From Gordonia sp. KTR9 (lineage in GTDB: Bacteria > Actinomycetota > Actinomycetes > Mycobacteriales > Mycobacteriaceae), in contig NC_018582.1 of NCBI RefSeq assembly GCF_000143885.2, positions 1 to 64,000 on the forward strand: 64,000 bases of DNA, given 5' to 3'. This document shows, one piece after another, positions 43,515-51,425 of the stretch. How positions within the stretch are numbered: the first letter of the stretch is position 1; every line of letters starts with the position of its first letter. The notes beneath the pieces are model-generated. The model made no database searches and was not told where the DNA came from. It saw only the letters and a program-made list of their open reading frames with translations. The translations under genes were made by a program, and so were the position numbers.

Positions 43515-44060
43515 CGGCCGGGCAGACCGTCGTCCTGCCCGGAGAGGAGGCAGCGACCGCTCGCCTGGTGACCGCAGCGGCAGCCTCTCTGACTCTGCTC
43601 ACGCGCCAGATCGCCGACGTAGACAAACAGATCGCCGAGGCTACGGGTCGGCGCCGCCACGCTCGCATATCGCAGTCGGTCCCGGGTATCGGGACGATCG
43701 GAAGTGTCGAACTGATTTCCTACACCGGGGGTGACCTCGAATCCTTCGGATCAGCAGCCAAACTTGCCGCATACGCCGGACTCGCCCCAGTGCTCCATGA
43801 CTCCGGAAACCGGCATGGAGTCCTTCGACGACCGCAGCGCTATCACCGCGGACTACGCAAGGTCTTCTACATGGCCGCCCTCAGCAGCGCCCAGTGCGAC
43901 GGCCCGTCGCGCGAGTTCTACCAACGTAAGCGCACTGAGAAACGCTCACACGGCCACGCCCTCATTGCACTGGCGAGACGGCTGGTAGACGTCGTGTGCG
44001 CTGATCCGCGACAACCGAGAATGGACACCCACGCCGAACCCACGCTTAGCGTCAACGGCC
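43515..44060 (+). pseudogene. Decayed 3' fragment of an IS110 transposase
   Basis: Translated sequence from about 43515 follows the C-terminal half of the intact transposase at 36084 (QTVVLPGEEAATARLV, VPGIGTIGSVELISYTGGDL, AYAGLAPVLHDSGNRHGVLR, RRLVDVV). The N-terminal catalytic half is gone and a frameshift breaks the end near 44000, where the expected LIRDNREWTP appears in another frame. The flanking ORF opens at 43172 only by chance. Confidence 0.75.
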
Positions 44061-44087
44061 GCCTGGGCTATCGCCGACGGTGCCGGT

Positions 44088-44450
44088 TCAGCAGCACCCT
44101 GTGGTGGCGCTGAGAACGCTGCGTAGCGCTTCCAATGACTCTGGCCGTGCGTGGTAGTAGACGTTCATTCCTCGTCGGTCAGGTGCGACCATGCCGGCCT
44201 TGCGGAGTTGCCCCAGGTGGTGGCTTGTGGTGGCTTCGGTGAGGCCGACCGCGGTCGCGAGGTCGCAGGTGCAGATCCCGTTCCCGGTGTCGGCGAGCAG
44301 GATCGAGACGAGTTTGATCCGGACGGGATCGGCCAGCGCCTTGAGCCGCAGAGCGATTTCTAGGGCGGTGTCGTCATCGAGCGGGGCCGCGGATACCGGC
44401 GCGCAGCAGATCGGGGCACTGATGTCGACCATCGGCAAGGTCTTCGGCAT
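44088..44450 (-). CDS. arsR: ArsR/SmtB-family metalloregulator
   Basis: A 120-residue ArsR repressor: HTH around LTEATTSHHLGQLRKAGMVA. Cys residues sit at the N-terminus (ICC), in CTC of the alpha-3 region (GNGICTCDLA) and at the very end (GCC); these can bind As(III). Divergent from the ArsI gene. Palindromes at 44474-44483 and 44519-44528 in the shared region are the likely operators. Confidence 0.88.
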   Translation of the reverse strand: MPKTLPMVDISAPICCAPVSAAPLDDDTALEIALRLKALADPVRIKLVSILLADTGNGICTCDLATAVGLTEATTSHHLGQLRKAGMVAPDRRGMNVYYHARPESLEALRSVLSATTGCC

Positions 44451-44471
44451 GACCCAACCCTACCCTCGTCC

Positions 44472-44528
44472 TTGACATATGTCGAAAAGGTGGGCACCCT
44501 GCATGGTGACCGTAGTTCGATATATGTC
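44472..44528. promoter_or_regulatory. ArsR operator/promoter region
   Basis: GACATATGTC (44474-44483) is a perfect palindrome overlapping a TTGACA-like -35 (44472-44477). A close copy, GATATATGTC, lies at 44519-44528. The 45-bp spacing between them and the flanking arsR gene suggest ArsR binding that controls both directions. Confidence 0.6.
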
Positions 44529-44549
44529 TCACAGGTGAAGGTGATGGTC

Positions 44550-45035
44550 ATGTCCCGTATGCAGCTCGCGCTCAATGTCGATGATCTCGATACCGCGATC
44601 GAGTTCTACTCCAAGCTGTTCAGCACCACCCCGGCCAAGCGCAAGCCGGGATACGCCAACTTCGCGATCGTCGAGCCGCCACTGAAGCTGGTCCTGCTGG
44701 AGAATCCCGGCCAGGGCGGCACGATCAACCATCTCGGCGTCGAGGTGGAGTCCAGCGAGAAGGTGCACGCTGAGATCGCCCGCCTGTCCGGCGAGGGCCT
44801 GTTCACGCAGGAGGAGATCAACTCCACCTGTTGTTTCGCGACGCAGGACAAGGTGTGGGTGACCGGGCCGGCGAAGGAGAAGTGGGAGGTCTACACCGTG
44901 CTGGCTGATTCCGACACTTTCGGCACCAGCCCGAAAGTGTTGGAGCAGAACGCTGTTGATGGCGCCGAGCAGGGTTCGGTGTGCTGCGGCGGCAACGCCG
45001 CCGAACCGGCTCAGGAGCGCACGGCCTGCTGCTGA
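44550..45035 (+). CDS. ArsI/Cad-I-type glyoxalase-fold protein (C-As lyase candidate)
   Basis: A 161-residue protein of the ArsI/Cad-I family (vicinal oxygen chelate fold). It opens MSRMQLALNVDDLDTAIEFY, has an iron-site His in NHLGVEVES and the vicinal pair STCCFATQ (about residues 92-99) that in ArsI binds organoarsenicals. Further Cys occur at the end (VCCGG, ACC). ArsI cleaves methyl-arsenic bonds; M. tuberculosis Cad-I is metal-induced. Start 44550 follows AAGGTG. Confidence 0.82.
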   Translation: MSRMQLALNVDDLDTAIEFYSKLFSTTPAKRKPGYANFAIVEPPLKLVLLENPGQGGTINHLGVEVESSEKVHAEIARLSGEGLFTQEEINSTCCFATQDKVWVTGPAKEKWEVYTVLADSDTFGTSPKVLEQNAVDGAEQGSVCCGGNAAEPAQERTACC

Positions 45036-45058
45036 GGGGTCGCGGCTCGCGCTCTCGC

Positions 45059-45469
45059 CTACCGTGCGATGCGGTCGGCGAGGGTGCGGATCCGGTTGGT
45101 GATGTCGTCGCGGATCAGCCGCATCCGTTCGATACCGTCGATGCCCCGTTCGGAGGGTTCGTCGGTGTTCCACACCTCGAGGGCGACGCCGTCGGGTGGG
45201 GTGACGTCGGCGGTGCCGACCACCACGACGAGGTCCGCAGCTTGCATTAGGTCGTCGGTCAGTTGGCGCGGTTGATGTCCGGCGACGTCGGCGCCGACTT
45301 CGGCGAGTACCTGGGCGGACAGCTCGTTGACCTGGCCGCCGATTTTCGCGCTGGTGCCGGCCGAGGACGGGGTGATCCGGTCGGTGACTGTCGGTGTGAG
45401 GTGTTCGGCCATCACCGATTTGCCGCGGTTGGACACGCACACGAACAGCACCTGCGGTGGTGTGCTCAC
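45059..45469 (-). CDS. Low-molecular-weight phosphatase/arsenate reductase-like protein
   Basis: A 136-residue ArsC-like protein of the LMW-PTPase fold. The P-loop reads CVSNRGKS instead of CxxNxxRS, with Lys in place of the phosphate-binding Arg, so activity or partner (mycothiol versus thioredoxin) may differ. The acidic DEPS segment near residue 105 corresponds to the general-acid loop. GTG start overlaps the stop of the upstream arsC. Confidence 0.75.
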   Translation of the reverse strand: MSTPPQVLFVCVSNRGKSVMAEHLTPTVTDRITPSSAGTSAKIGGQVNELSAQVLAEVGADVAGHQPRQLTDDLMQAADLVVVVGTADVTPPDGVALEVWNTDEPSERGIDGIERMRLIRDDITNRIRTLADRIAR

Positions 45470-45891
45470 TGGCCGACCTGCTGATCGGCGGGTACCAGTT
45501 CGTTGAGCAGGTCCGCGACGAGTCCGCGGATCTGATCGCGGATCGGGCGGACCGCGTCGATGCCTTGGCCGGCTGGGTCGTCGAGGGCCCAGTCCCGGTA
45601 GCTGACGCCGGGGAACACCGGGCATGCATCGCCACAGCCCATGGTGATCACCACGTCGGAGGATTCGACGGTGTCGGGGGTGAAGATTCTCGGTGACTGT
45701 GCGGAGATGTCGATACCGGCTTCGGCCATCGCCTCGACAGCGGCCGGGTTGATCGAGTCAGCTGGGGCTGATCCGGCGGAGCGGACCTCGACCCTGCCCT
45801 GGCTCAAGGCGGTGAGGAAGCCTGCGGCCATCTGCGATCGGCCAGCGTTGTGGACACACACAAACAGCACACTAGGCCGAGAGGAAGACAT
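45466..45891 (-). CDS. arsC: Arsenate reductase (LMW-PTPase type)
   Basis: A 141-residue arsenate reductase. The P-loop is CVHNAGRS (residues 12-19), and MGCGDACPVFPG plus DWALDDPAGQ supply the redox Cys and catalytic Asp. It reduces arsenate to arsenite for export by Acr3. It is followed with overlap by the second ArsC-like gene. Confidence 0.88.
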   Translation of the reverse strand: MSSSRPSVLFVCVHNAGRSQMAAGFLTALSQGRVEVRSAGSAPADSINPAAVEAMAEAGIDISAQSPRIFTPDTVESSDVVITMGCGDACPVFPGVSYRDWALDDPAGQGIDAVRPIRDQIRGLVADLLNELVPADQQVGQ

Positions 45892-45932
45892 GAGACACAA
45901 GCCCTTTCAGCTGTGAAGGAACATCAGATACG

Positions 45933-46616
45933 TCACACACGTTCGGTGGTGAGTTCGGTGAGAAGAGCACGAACTCGGGCGTCAAGGTCGTCGCGGATCG
46001 CGCGAACCTCGTCGAGGGGACGGCCCTGGGGGTCTGAGACCGTCCAGTCCAGATAGCGTTTGCCGGGATAGATCGCGCACGCGTCGCCGCAGCCCATCGA
46101 CACCACCACGTCGGCGGCGGCGACTACATCGTCGGTGAGCGGTTTGGGGTACTGCGTGCCCAAGTCGACGCCGATCTCGGTCATTGCTTCGACGACGGTC
46201 GGGTTGATCGAGTGCGCGGGTGCCGATCCGGCTGAGCGCACGTGTACCCGCCCGGCCGCGTGGTGGGTCAACAATCCGGCGGCCATCTGCGAGCGGCCGG
46301 CGTTCTGCACGCAGACGAAGAGAACCTCGGGCACATCCTTGGGTACCGCCCCCGCCGCCTGGGCCAGGGCGCGTAACCGATCAGCCGCGAATCGTCCCGC
46401 CAAGGTCGTCAGATGTGCGTGCACCCGGGAGGTGCGCCGTAACGCGGTGTAGGACTCAAACACACAGCGTTCCACCGTCTGGCGAGACACCACACCCTCG
46501 TACTTGGCGGCCAGGTCAGCGGCAGTGCGGGCGAGCACGGTATGGGGCATCAACAGCTCGGGTTGGGCGCGGTGTTCGCCGCGACTCAGTTGCCCGTTCA
46601 ACACATTCTCAGGCAT
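45933..46616 (-). CDS. arsC: Arsenate reductase with N-terminal three-helix domain
   Basis: A 227-residue protein. Residues about 20-85 form a helical domain (HTVLARTAADLAAKYEGVVS onward) seen in front of some actinobacterial ArsC proteins. The C-terminal part is an ArsC domain with P-loop CVQNAGRS, MGCGDACAIYPG and DWTVSDPQG. The start at 46616 overlaps the end of acr3 by 8 bp, so translation is coupled to the pump. Confidence 0.85.
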   Translation of the reverse strand: MPENVLNGQLSRGEHRAQPELLMPHTVLARTAADLAAKYEGVVSRQTVERCVFESYTALRRTSRVHAHLTTLAGRFAADRLRALAQAAGAVPKDVPEVLFVCVQNAGRSQMAAGLLTHHAAGRVHVRSAGSAPAHSINPTVVEAMTEIGVDLGTQYPKPLTDDVVAAADVVVSMGCGDACAIYPGKRYLDWTVSDPQGRPLDEVRAIRDDLDARVRALLTELTTERV

Positions 46617-47712
46617 CGGGAACGGGCTCCTTCGATACATCTGGGCTGGAGGCGGTGGTCGGGCTGGTGAAGCGTTTCCGCAGTGCCAGGGACACGTAGA
46701 CGAGGGCAACGAGGACGGGCACTTCGATGAGTGGGCCGATGACTCCGGCCAGGGCCTGGCCGGAGGTTGCACCGTAGGTGGCGATCGCGACGGCTATCGC
46801 GAGTTCGAAGTTGTTGCCGGCGGCGGTGAACGCGAGCGTGGTGGTGCGTTCGTAACCGAGCCCCATCGCGGCGCCGAGGACGAATCCGCCGCCCCACATA
46901 ACCGCGAAGTAGATCAGCAGCGGGAGCGCGATCCGCACGACGTCCCAGGGTTGCGAGGTGATCTGTTCGCCCTGTAAGGCGAACAGGATGACGATGGTGA
47001 AGAGCAGCCCGTAGAGGGCCCACGGACCGAGTCGCGGGAGGAACGAGGATTCGTACCAGTCGCGGCCTTTGGTTCGCTCGCCGATGCGGCGGGTCAAATA
47101 GCCGGCGACCAGGGGGATTCCGAGGAAGATCAGGACCGATTTCGCGATCTGCCACGGCGAGGTGTCGATGGTGGTCTGTTCCAGGCCGAGCCATCCGGGT
47201 AGCACCGAGAGGTAGAACCAGCCCAGCACGGCGAACATGATTACCTGGAACACCGAGTTGAGTGCGACGAGGACGGCCGCGGCTTCGCGGTCGCCGCAGG
47301 CCAGGTCGTTCCAGATGATGACCATCGCGATGCATCGGGCCAGACCGACGATGATCAGTCCGGTCCGGTACTCCGGTAGGTCGGGGAGCAGGAGCCAGGC
47401 CAGCGCGAACATCAACGCGGGTCCGACGATCCAGTTCAGCAGCAGCGATCCCAGCAGCAGGCGACGATCGCCGGTGACCGAGTCGAGTCGGTCGTAGCGC
47501 ACCTTGGCCAGCACCGGATACATCATGATCAGCAGTCCGAGGGCGATCGGCAGCGAGATGCCGTCGAGTTCGACCGCCGCCAAAGTGTCACCCAGGCCGG
47601 GGACGACTCGACCGAGCAGCAGTCCGGCGACCATCGCGGCGCCGATCCACACCGGCAGAAACCGGTCCAGCGTCGACAACTTGCCCGCGACCGCGGTGTC
47701 GGTGGCGGTCAC
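46609..47712 (-). CDS. acr3: Arsenite efflux permease Acr3
   Basis: A 367-residue, ten-helix arsenite permease of the ACR3/BART family. The conserved Cys is in GLARCIAMVIIWN (about residue 140) and the essential Glu in GNNFELAIAVAIATYG (about 315). Hydrophobic segments span the length with a polar tail at the end. It exports As(III) (and Sb(III) in some cases). It overlaps arsR2 upstream and arsC downstream, forming one operon. Confidence 0.93.
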   Translation of the reverse strand: MTATDTAVAGKLSTLDRFLPVWIGAAMVAGLLLGRVVPGLGDTLAAVELDGISLPIALGLLIMMYPVLAKVRYDRLDSVTGDRRLLLGSLLLNWIVGPALMFALAWLLLPDLPEYRTGLIIVGLARCIAMVIIWNDLACGDREAAAVLVALNSVFQVIMFAVLGWFYLSVLPGWLGLEQTTIDTSPWQIAKSVLIFLGIPLVAGYLTRRIGERTKGRDWYESSFLPRLGPWALYGLLFTIVILFALQGEQITSQPWDVVRIALPLLIYFAVMWGGGFVLGAAMGLGYERTTTLAFTAAGNNFELAIAVAIATYGATSGQALAGVIGPLIEVPVLVALVYVSLALRKRFTSPTTASSPDVSKEPVPDA

Positions 47713-48071
47713 TGGTCCGCCTCACACGACCGCGTTTCCCCCACGACCGTGGCGAGATCCCGCAGCAGGTCCGACAGTTGTTGCAGCGCTTCGGTGTTCA
47801 CGCGGTAGTACACCCAGGTCGCGCGGCGCTCGCTGGTCACCAGACCCGCCTGGCGCAGCACCTTCAGGTGATGCGAGATCGTCGGCTGCGACAGCTCGAA
47901 CGGTCCCGAGATGTCGCACACGCACGCCTCGCCGCCCGGATGCGCAGCGACCTCCGACAGCAACCGCAGCCGAACCGGATCCGCAAGCGCCTTCAGCAGT
48001 GGGGTGACAGCCCCGGTCTCGACGCTACTGAGGCCGCGGCCCGGTGGCAGCAGGAGATTCTTATTCGACAC
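47709..48071 (-). CDS. arsR: ArsR-family repressor of the acr3 operon
   Basis: A 120-residue ArsR protein with HTH at ELSQPTISHHLKVLRQAGLV and an As(III)-type CVCD motif in the preceding helix (EACVCDIS). GTG 48071 is chosen because the domain begins there; the longer frame reaches into the upstream repeated leader. First gene of arsR-acr3-arsC. Confidence 0.88.
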   Translation of the reverse strand: MSNKNLLLPPGRGLSSVETGAVTPLLKALADPVRLRLLSEVAAHPGGEACVCDISGPFELSQPTISHHLKVLRQAGLVTSERRATWVYYRVNTEALQQLSDLLRDLATVVGETRSCEADQ

Positions 48072-48292
48072 ACGTAAATATTGACACACATCGATGCAGG
48101 CGACAAGACGACTGATCTCGACGAAGCGGGCTTGCCTTCCCGCATTGAGATCCACGTCTGCCTGGTTGCGTCCGGTGTGCCCGCGTTCCCGAAATGAGGT
48201 CACCGAACGCGACTGGTCGCGGTCTGTCTGCCGGCTGCGCCGTCACCTGATCGGAAGCGGCTACGCCGCGCCCCGGGCCCTTCGGGCTGAGT

Positions 48293-48466
48293 TGGTTTGC
48301 GTTGCCCCGCTCATTCTCTTACCGCCACTCCCGTGCCGCAAGGGCGCACAGCGAAAAACTAATCCGCCCTACGGGTTACAGGCCTCCGGCCCGGATGACT
48401 TTTGTCGCTGTGACCCTGGCGGCCCACTCGCGTCGGCGAAGAGATGGCCGGTGCAAACGCAAACCA
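48293..48466 (+). promoter_or_regulatory. Foldable leader, family A, copy 3
   Basis: Outer stem TGGTTTGCGTT (48293-48303) pairs with AACGCAAACCA (48456-48466). The inner arms are CACAGCGAAAAACTAATCCG (48347-48366) and CGGATGACTTTTGTCGCTGTG (48392-48412). Their distal part CACAGCGA/TCGCTGTG differs from copy 1 (GTGA/TCAC) but still pairs. The similarity to copy 1 begins near 48162. The gene at 48493 follows. The gap 48072-48292 has no gene. Confidence 0.7.
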
Positions 48467-48492
48467 GCACTCACAACGGGAAGGGGTCACCA

Positions 48493-49065
48493 ATGACCGT
48501 CAGCTACAGCACCAAAGAGACCGCCGCCATCATGCGCAAGACCCTGCGGGCGAGCTGGCCCGGCGTGAAGTTCTCCGTACGCCAGGGCCGGGGCACCGGC
48601 TCGGCCTGGATCGGCGTCTCGTGGACCGACGGCCCCCGCGAATCCGAGGTCAAGGCGGTGGTCGACGGCTTCCGGTCCGCCTCGTTCAACGGCATGACCG
48701 ACAGCTACGACACCCTGCCCGACCGACTCGTGGCCATCAGCACCGACCAGCTGCCCGAGATGGTCCGCTACGGCTGCGACGGCGTGAACGTCGAACGCCA
48801 CTACTCCCCCGCCGCCGTCCAAACCGTCACCCGCGAACTCCTCGCCGACAACGACCACCTCGCCGAGCTCCTGGCCGCCGTCGACGTCACCACCCTCGAC
48901 TACAACCGCCTGCACAGCGGCCAGTTCTGCCTCCTCGCCTTGCCCGAGGATCGCGGCCTAACCCACCGAGGCGAACACATCTCCACCTACCGCATCAACG
49001 ACGCCGGAACCGCCATCGCCGCCGCGCTGCGCCTGACCGACCTCACCACCCACACCACCGCCTAA
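48493..49065 (+). CDS. LPD29-domain plasmid protein
   Basis: A 190-residue protein. The N-terminus (YSTKETAAIMRKTLRASWPG, then KFSVRQGRGTGSAWIGVSWT) matches LPD29, a domain found in large polyvalent proteins of mobile elements and as small plasmid proteins. A central YG-x-DG-V segment and a C-terminal helical part follow. Function is unknown in the family. GGGAAGGGG precedes the ATG; a family A leader lies upstream. Confidence 0.7.
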   Translation: MTVSYSTKETAAIMRKTLRASWPGVKFSVRQGRGTGSAWIGVSWTDGPRESEVKAVVDGFRSASFNGMTDSYDTLPDRLVAISTDQLPEMVRYGCDGVNVERHYSPAAVQTVTRELLADNDHLAELLAAVDVTTLDYNRLHSGQFCLLALPEDRGLTHRGEHISTYRINDAGTAIAAALRLTDLTTHTTA

Positions 49066-49099
49066 CCCTCACCCACCACACCGAAGGAGAAACCACGCC

Positions 49100-50110
49100 A
49101 TGACCGAGATCACGATCACCCACACCGCCGCCGACGGCACCCTCGCCGACGGCATGATCCGAGGTGACGGCACCTACGAACTGTTGAAGGCGAACGGGTT
49201 TCGCTGGTTTCGTTCGCTCGGCCTGATGGGCATTCAGTCCAGCCGTGACCGCCAGCCCAACGAGCACAAGATCAGCCGCGCCGCCCGCGCGTTGGAGGAG
49301 GCCGGCCACACCGTCACCGTCGAGATCGACCGCAGCCACCGCGACCCCGCCCAGGCCGAAGCCGACCGAGCCGCGCGTCAGGCCGAGCGTGTCGCCGCAC
49401 TCGAGAACAAGGCCGGCCGCCGCGCCGCCGACGCCGAGGCCGCCTGGTCGGCCGAGCAACGCGCCACCGAGGCGCTGCCCCCAGGCGGAGAGCCGGTCAA
49501 GGTCGGCCACCATAGCGAAGGCCGGCACCGCCGCGCGATCGACCGGGCACACACTGCCCTCGGTAAAGCCGTCGCTGCCGACCGCGACGCCGACCACGCC
49601 TCCCAACGTGCCGAATCCGCCGCCCGCACGACCGAACTCCGGTACAGCCCGGTCACCGTGGCGAACCGGATCCAGAAACTCGAAGCCGAGCAGCGCGCCG
49701 ATCAGCGCGCCCTCGACGGGCACACCCGAACCCTGTTCACCGACGGCCGAGGCGTCAAGCACACCGAGAAGACCACCGCCGCCACCGGTGAGTACCGCGA
49801 CCGCATCATTGCCCGCATGGCCGAACGCGCCGCGAACATCACTTACTGGACAGACGTGCGTACCGCCCAGATCGCCGACGGCCAGGCCGGCGACTACAGT
49901 CCCGACACCATCACCGCCGGTGACCTGGTCAAGATCCGTCACCACGGATGGACGCCCGTGCTGCGCACCAACACAAAGACTGTCAGCGTCGAAACACCGG
50001 CACCGTTCGGCGGCCGCATGATCCGCCACACCGTGCCCTACCCCGAACTCCAAGGCCACCGCCGCGCCGACGCGGCCGCCGAGAGCGCCGAGGACGCCGC
50101 CACGGCCTGA
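49100..50110 (+). CDS. DUF3560-domain plasmid protein
   Basis: A 336-residue protein of the DUF3560 type. It opens with a short domain (ITHTAADGTLADGM ... LLKANGFRWFRSLGLMGIQS), has an Arg/Ala-rich coiled coil (about 75-130) and the diagnostic segment KVGHHSEGRHRRAIDRAHTA near residue 134. The C-terminal 80 residues form a small beta-rich domain. Found on conjugative plasmids next to LPD29, ParB-like and ArdC-like genes. GAAGGAG before the ATG; 34 bp behind the LPD29 gene. Confidence 0.72.
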   Translation: MTEITITHTAADGTLADGMIRGDGTYELLKANGFRWFRSLGLMGIQSSRDRQPNEHKISRAARALEEAGHTVTVEIDRSHRDPAQAEADRAARQAERVAALENKAGRRAADAEAAWSAEQRATEALPPGGEPVKVGHHSEGRHRRAIDRAHTALGKAVAADRDADHASQRAESAARTTELRYSPVTVANRIQKLEAEQRADQRALDGHTRTLFTDGRGVKHTEKTTAATGEYRDRIIARMAERAANITYWTDVRTAQIADGQAGDYSPDTITAGDLVKIRHHGWTPVLRTNTKTVSVETPAPFGGRMIRHTVPYPELQGHRRADAAAESAEDAATA

Positions 50111-50121
50111 CTTCCGAGCCC

Positions 50122-50151
50122 GGGCCCACCCCGCGCAGGCGGGGCGGGTCC
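50122..50151 (+). terminator. Terminator after the DUF3560 gene
   Basis: GGGCCCACCCCGC (50122-50134) pairs with GCGGGGCGGGTCC (50139-50151), 11 of 13 standard pairs plus wobble, loop GCAG, 12 bases after the stop codon. Confidence 0.6.
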
Positions 50152-50304
50152 GGTGCTTCGGGCATCGAACCGCCAAGCACCGCAGGCGCTTCGCGCCACG
50201 CCCACCGCCCAGCGTGCCCACCCCCGCGAGTGGCACACCCCACACCGTGCATCCGCAGACAGCACACCACTGCGCTTGCTAACGTGTTGCTCGCGAATCA
50301 CTGT

Positions 50305-50593
50305 GTTGCCACATCAACCATGACTCGCCCCTTCCAGGACGGAAGGGGAGGGCGCGAGCTCCCCCCAGAACGCCGCACATTCCCCTCCCCTTCCCTCCCT
50401 GCCCCTGGCGGCGCTCCACCGTGTCCCCAGGGGTCTCGTCGAGCGCGGACAGCAAACCCGATCTTTGCTATCGTGGCCGAGCGGACCTACCGGGCGTTGC
50501 CACACAACCTCACCAGGCCCGCACCTCACAGGACGGAAAGGGCAGGGGTGCGAACTCCCCCGATGTGCACACCCCTACCCTTTCCCCTGTCCT
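50305..50593. repeat. Tandem pair of hairpin repeats in an 855-bp non-coding region
   Basis: Two related units begin with GTTGCCACA at 50305 and 50496. Each continues with AGGACGGAA and a loop word GCGA(G/A)CTCCCCC. Unit 1 has the stem GGAAGGGGAGGG (50341-50352)/CCCTCCCCTTCC (50383-50394). Unit 2 has AGGAC/GTCCT, AAAGGG/CCCTTT and AGGGGTG/CACCCCT within 50530-50593. Different stem sequences with equal folding argue for a functional structure. The whole 50111-50965 gap shows no other gene. Confidence 0.6.
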
Positions 50594-50888
50594 GACCCAC
50601 ATTTCAGACACACCCGCTGCCCAGTGGCCAGGTGTGACATCGGTGGCCCACCGCCGGGGCTTTGCCTGACCTGCCGAATTGTCATGGCGCCCAACCGGAC
50701 CGCGTCAATTCCGCTTCGGCAACAACTCGCCACGCGCTCTGCCTCGCTGGCGCTCGGCGCCGCTTATTTCGCGGCGACTTCTTCCCTGCACTTCATTGAC
50801 CCACCCCGCCTGGGCGTATGGGCGGCAGATATCAGGGAAAGCACCACCACCAGACACCCTGAAAACATCCTGTGAACAGCGAAAACGG

Positions 50889-50917
50889 TTGCACGACACC
50901 ATAATACGCGATACAAT
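50889..50917 (+). promoter_or_regulatory. Sigma-A-type promoter of the NrdH/DnaB-N operon
   Basis: TTGCAC (50889-50894), a 17-bp spacer and TACAAT (50912-50917) give the best housekeeping-type promoter in the window, 48 bp before the ATG at 50966. Confidence 0.65.
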
Positions 50918-50965
50918 AGATGCACAGACAAGCACTCGCGACGACACCAGAGAAGGGCCGACGCC

Positions 50966-51208
50966 ATGAGCGAGAACACCACGATCACCGTCTACACCAA
51001 GCCCGCATGCGTGCAGTGCAACGCCACCTACAAAGCCCTCGACAAGCAGGGCCTTGACTACCAGGTGGTCGACATCAGCACCGACGACACTGCACGCGAC
51101 TACGTGATGAGCCTGGGTTACCTGCAAGCCCCCGTTGTCGTTGCCGGAGACGAACACTGGTCCGGATTCCGCCCCGACCGGGTCAAGGCACTCGCGGTCG
51201 CCGCATGA
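50966..51208 (+). CDS. NrdH-like redoxin
   Basis: An 80-residue glutaredoxin-fold protein with the redox motif CVQC (residues 12-15) in the context TVYTKPACVQCNATYKALDK and a VVVAGDEHWSGFRPD segment, as in NrdH redoxins that feed electrons to class Ib ribonucleotide reductase. No nrdEF is nearby, so it would serve host reductase or another thiol partner. First gene of an operon; AGAAGGG precedes the ATG. Confidence 0.85.
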   Translation: MSENTTITVYTKPACVQCNATYKALDKQGLDYQVVDISTDDTARDYVMSLGYLQAPVVVAGDEHWSGFRPDRVKALAVAA

Positions 51209-51228
51209 AGAGAACAGGAGTCCTCGTC

Positions 51229-51399
51229 ATGACCAACACCACCGATTACGCGCAGCGTGCCGTGGCCTACTGGGCGAAGTCTGAACGCGCCTACGCCGAG
51301 GGTGATCCCCGCTACGGCGACGAGCTCGCCGAACTGGCCGCCCAATGCGAACAGTGGGCACACGAAGACCTCACCGGCGTCCGTAGCGACGTCGCCTAA
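51229..51399 (+). CDS. Small hypothetical protein
   Basis: A 56-residue acidic helical protein (TDYAQRAVAYWAKSERAYAE onward). ATG 51229 follows GGAG; an ATG at 51205 overlapping the redoxin stop is an alternative. Belongs to the 50966 operon. Function unknown. Confidence 0.5.
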   Translation: MTNTTDYAQRAVAYWAKSERAYAEGDPRYGDELAELAAQCEQWAHEDLTGVRSDVA

Positions 51400-51425
51400 C
51401 CACTGAGACGACAAGGAGACAGCAG

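Noticed and set aside
49043..50245. Minus-strand ORF of 400 codons
   Set aside because: Antisense to the DUF3560 gene and without start signals or known motifs.
50305..50593. CRISPR-like array
   Set aside because: Only two units, imperfect and 191 bp apart, with no regular spacers or cas genes. Treated as structured tandem repeats instead.
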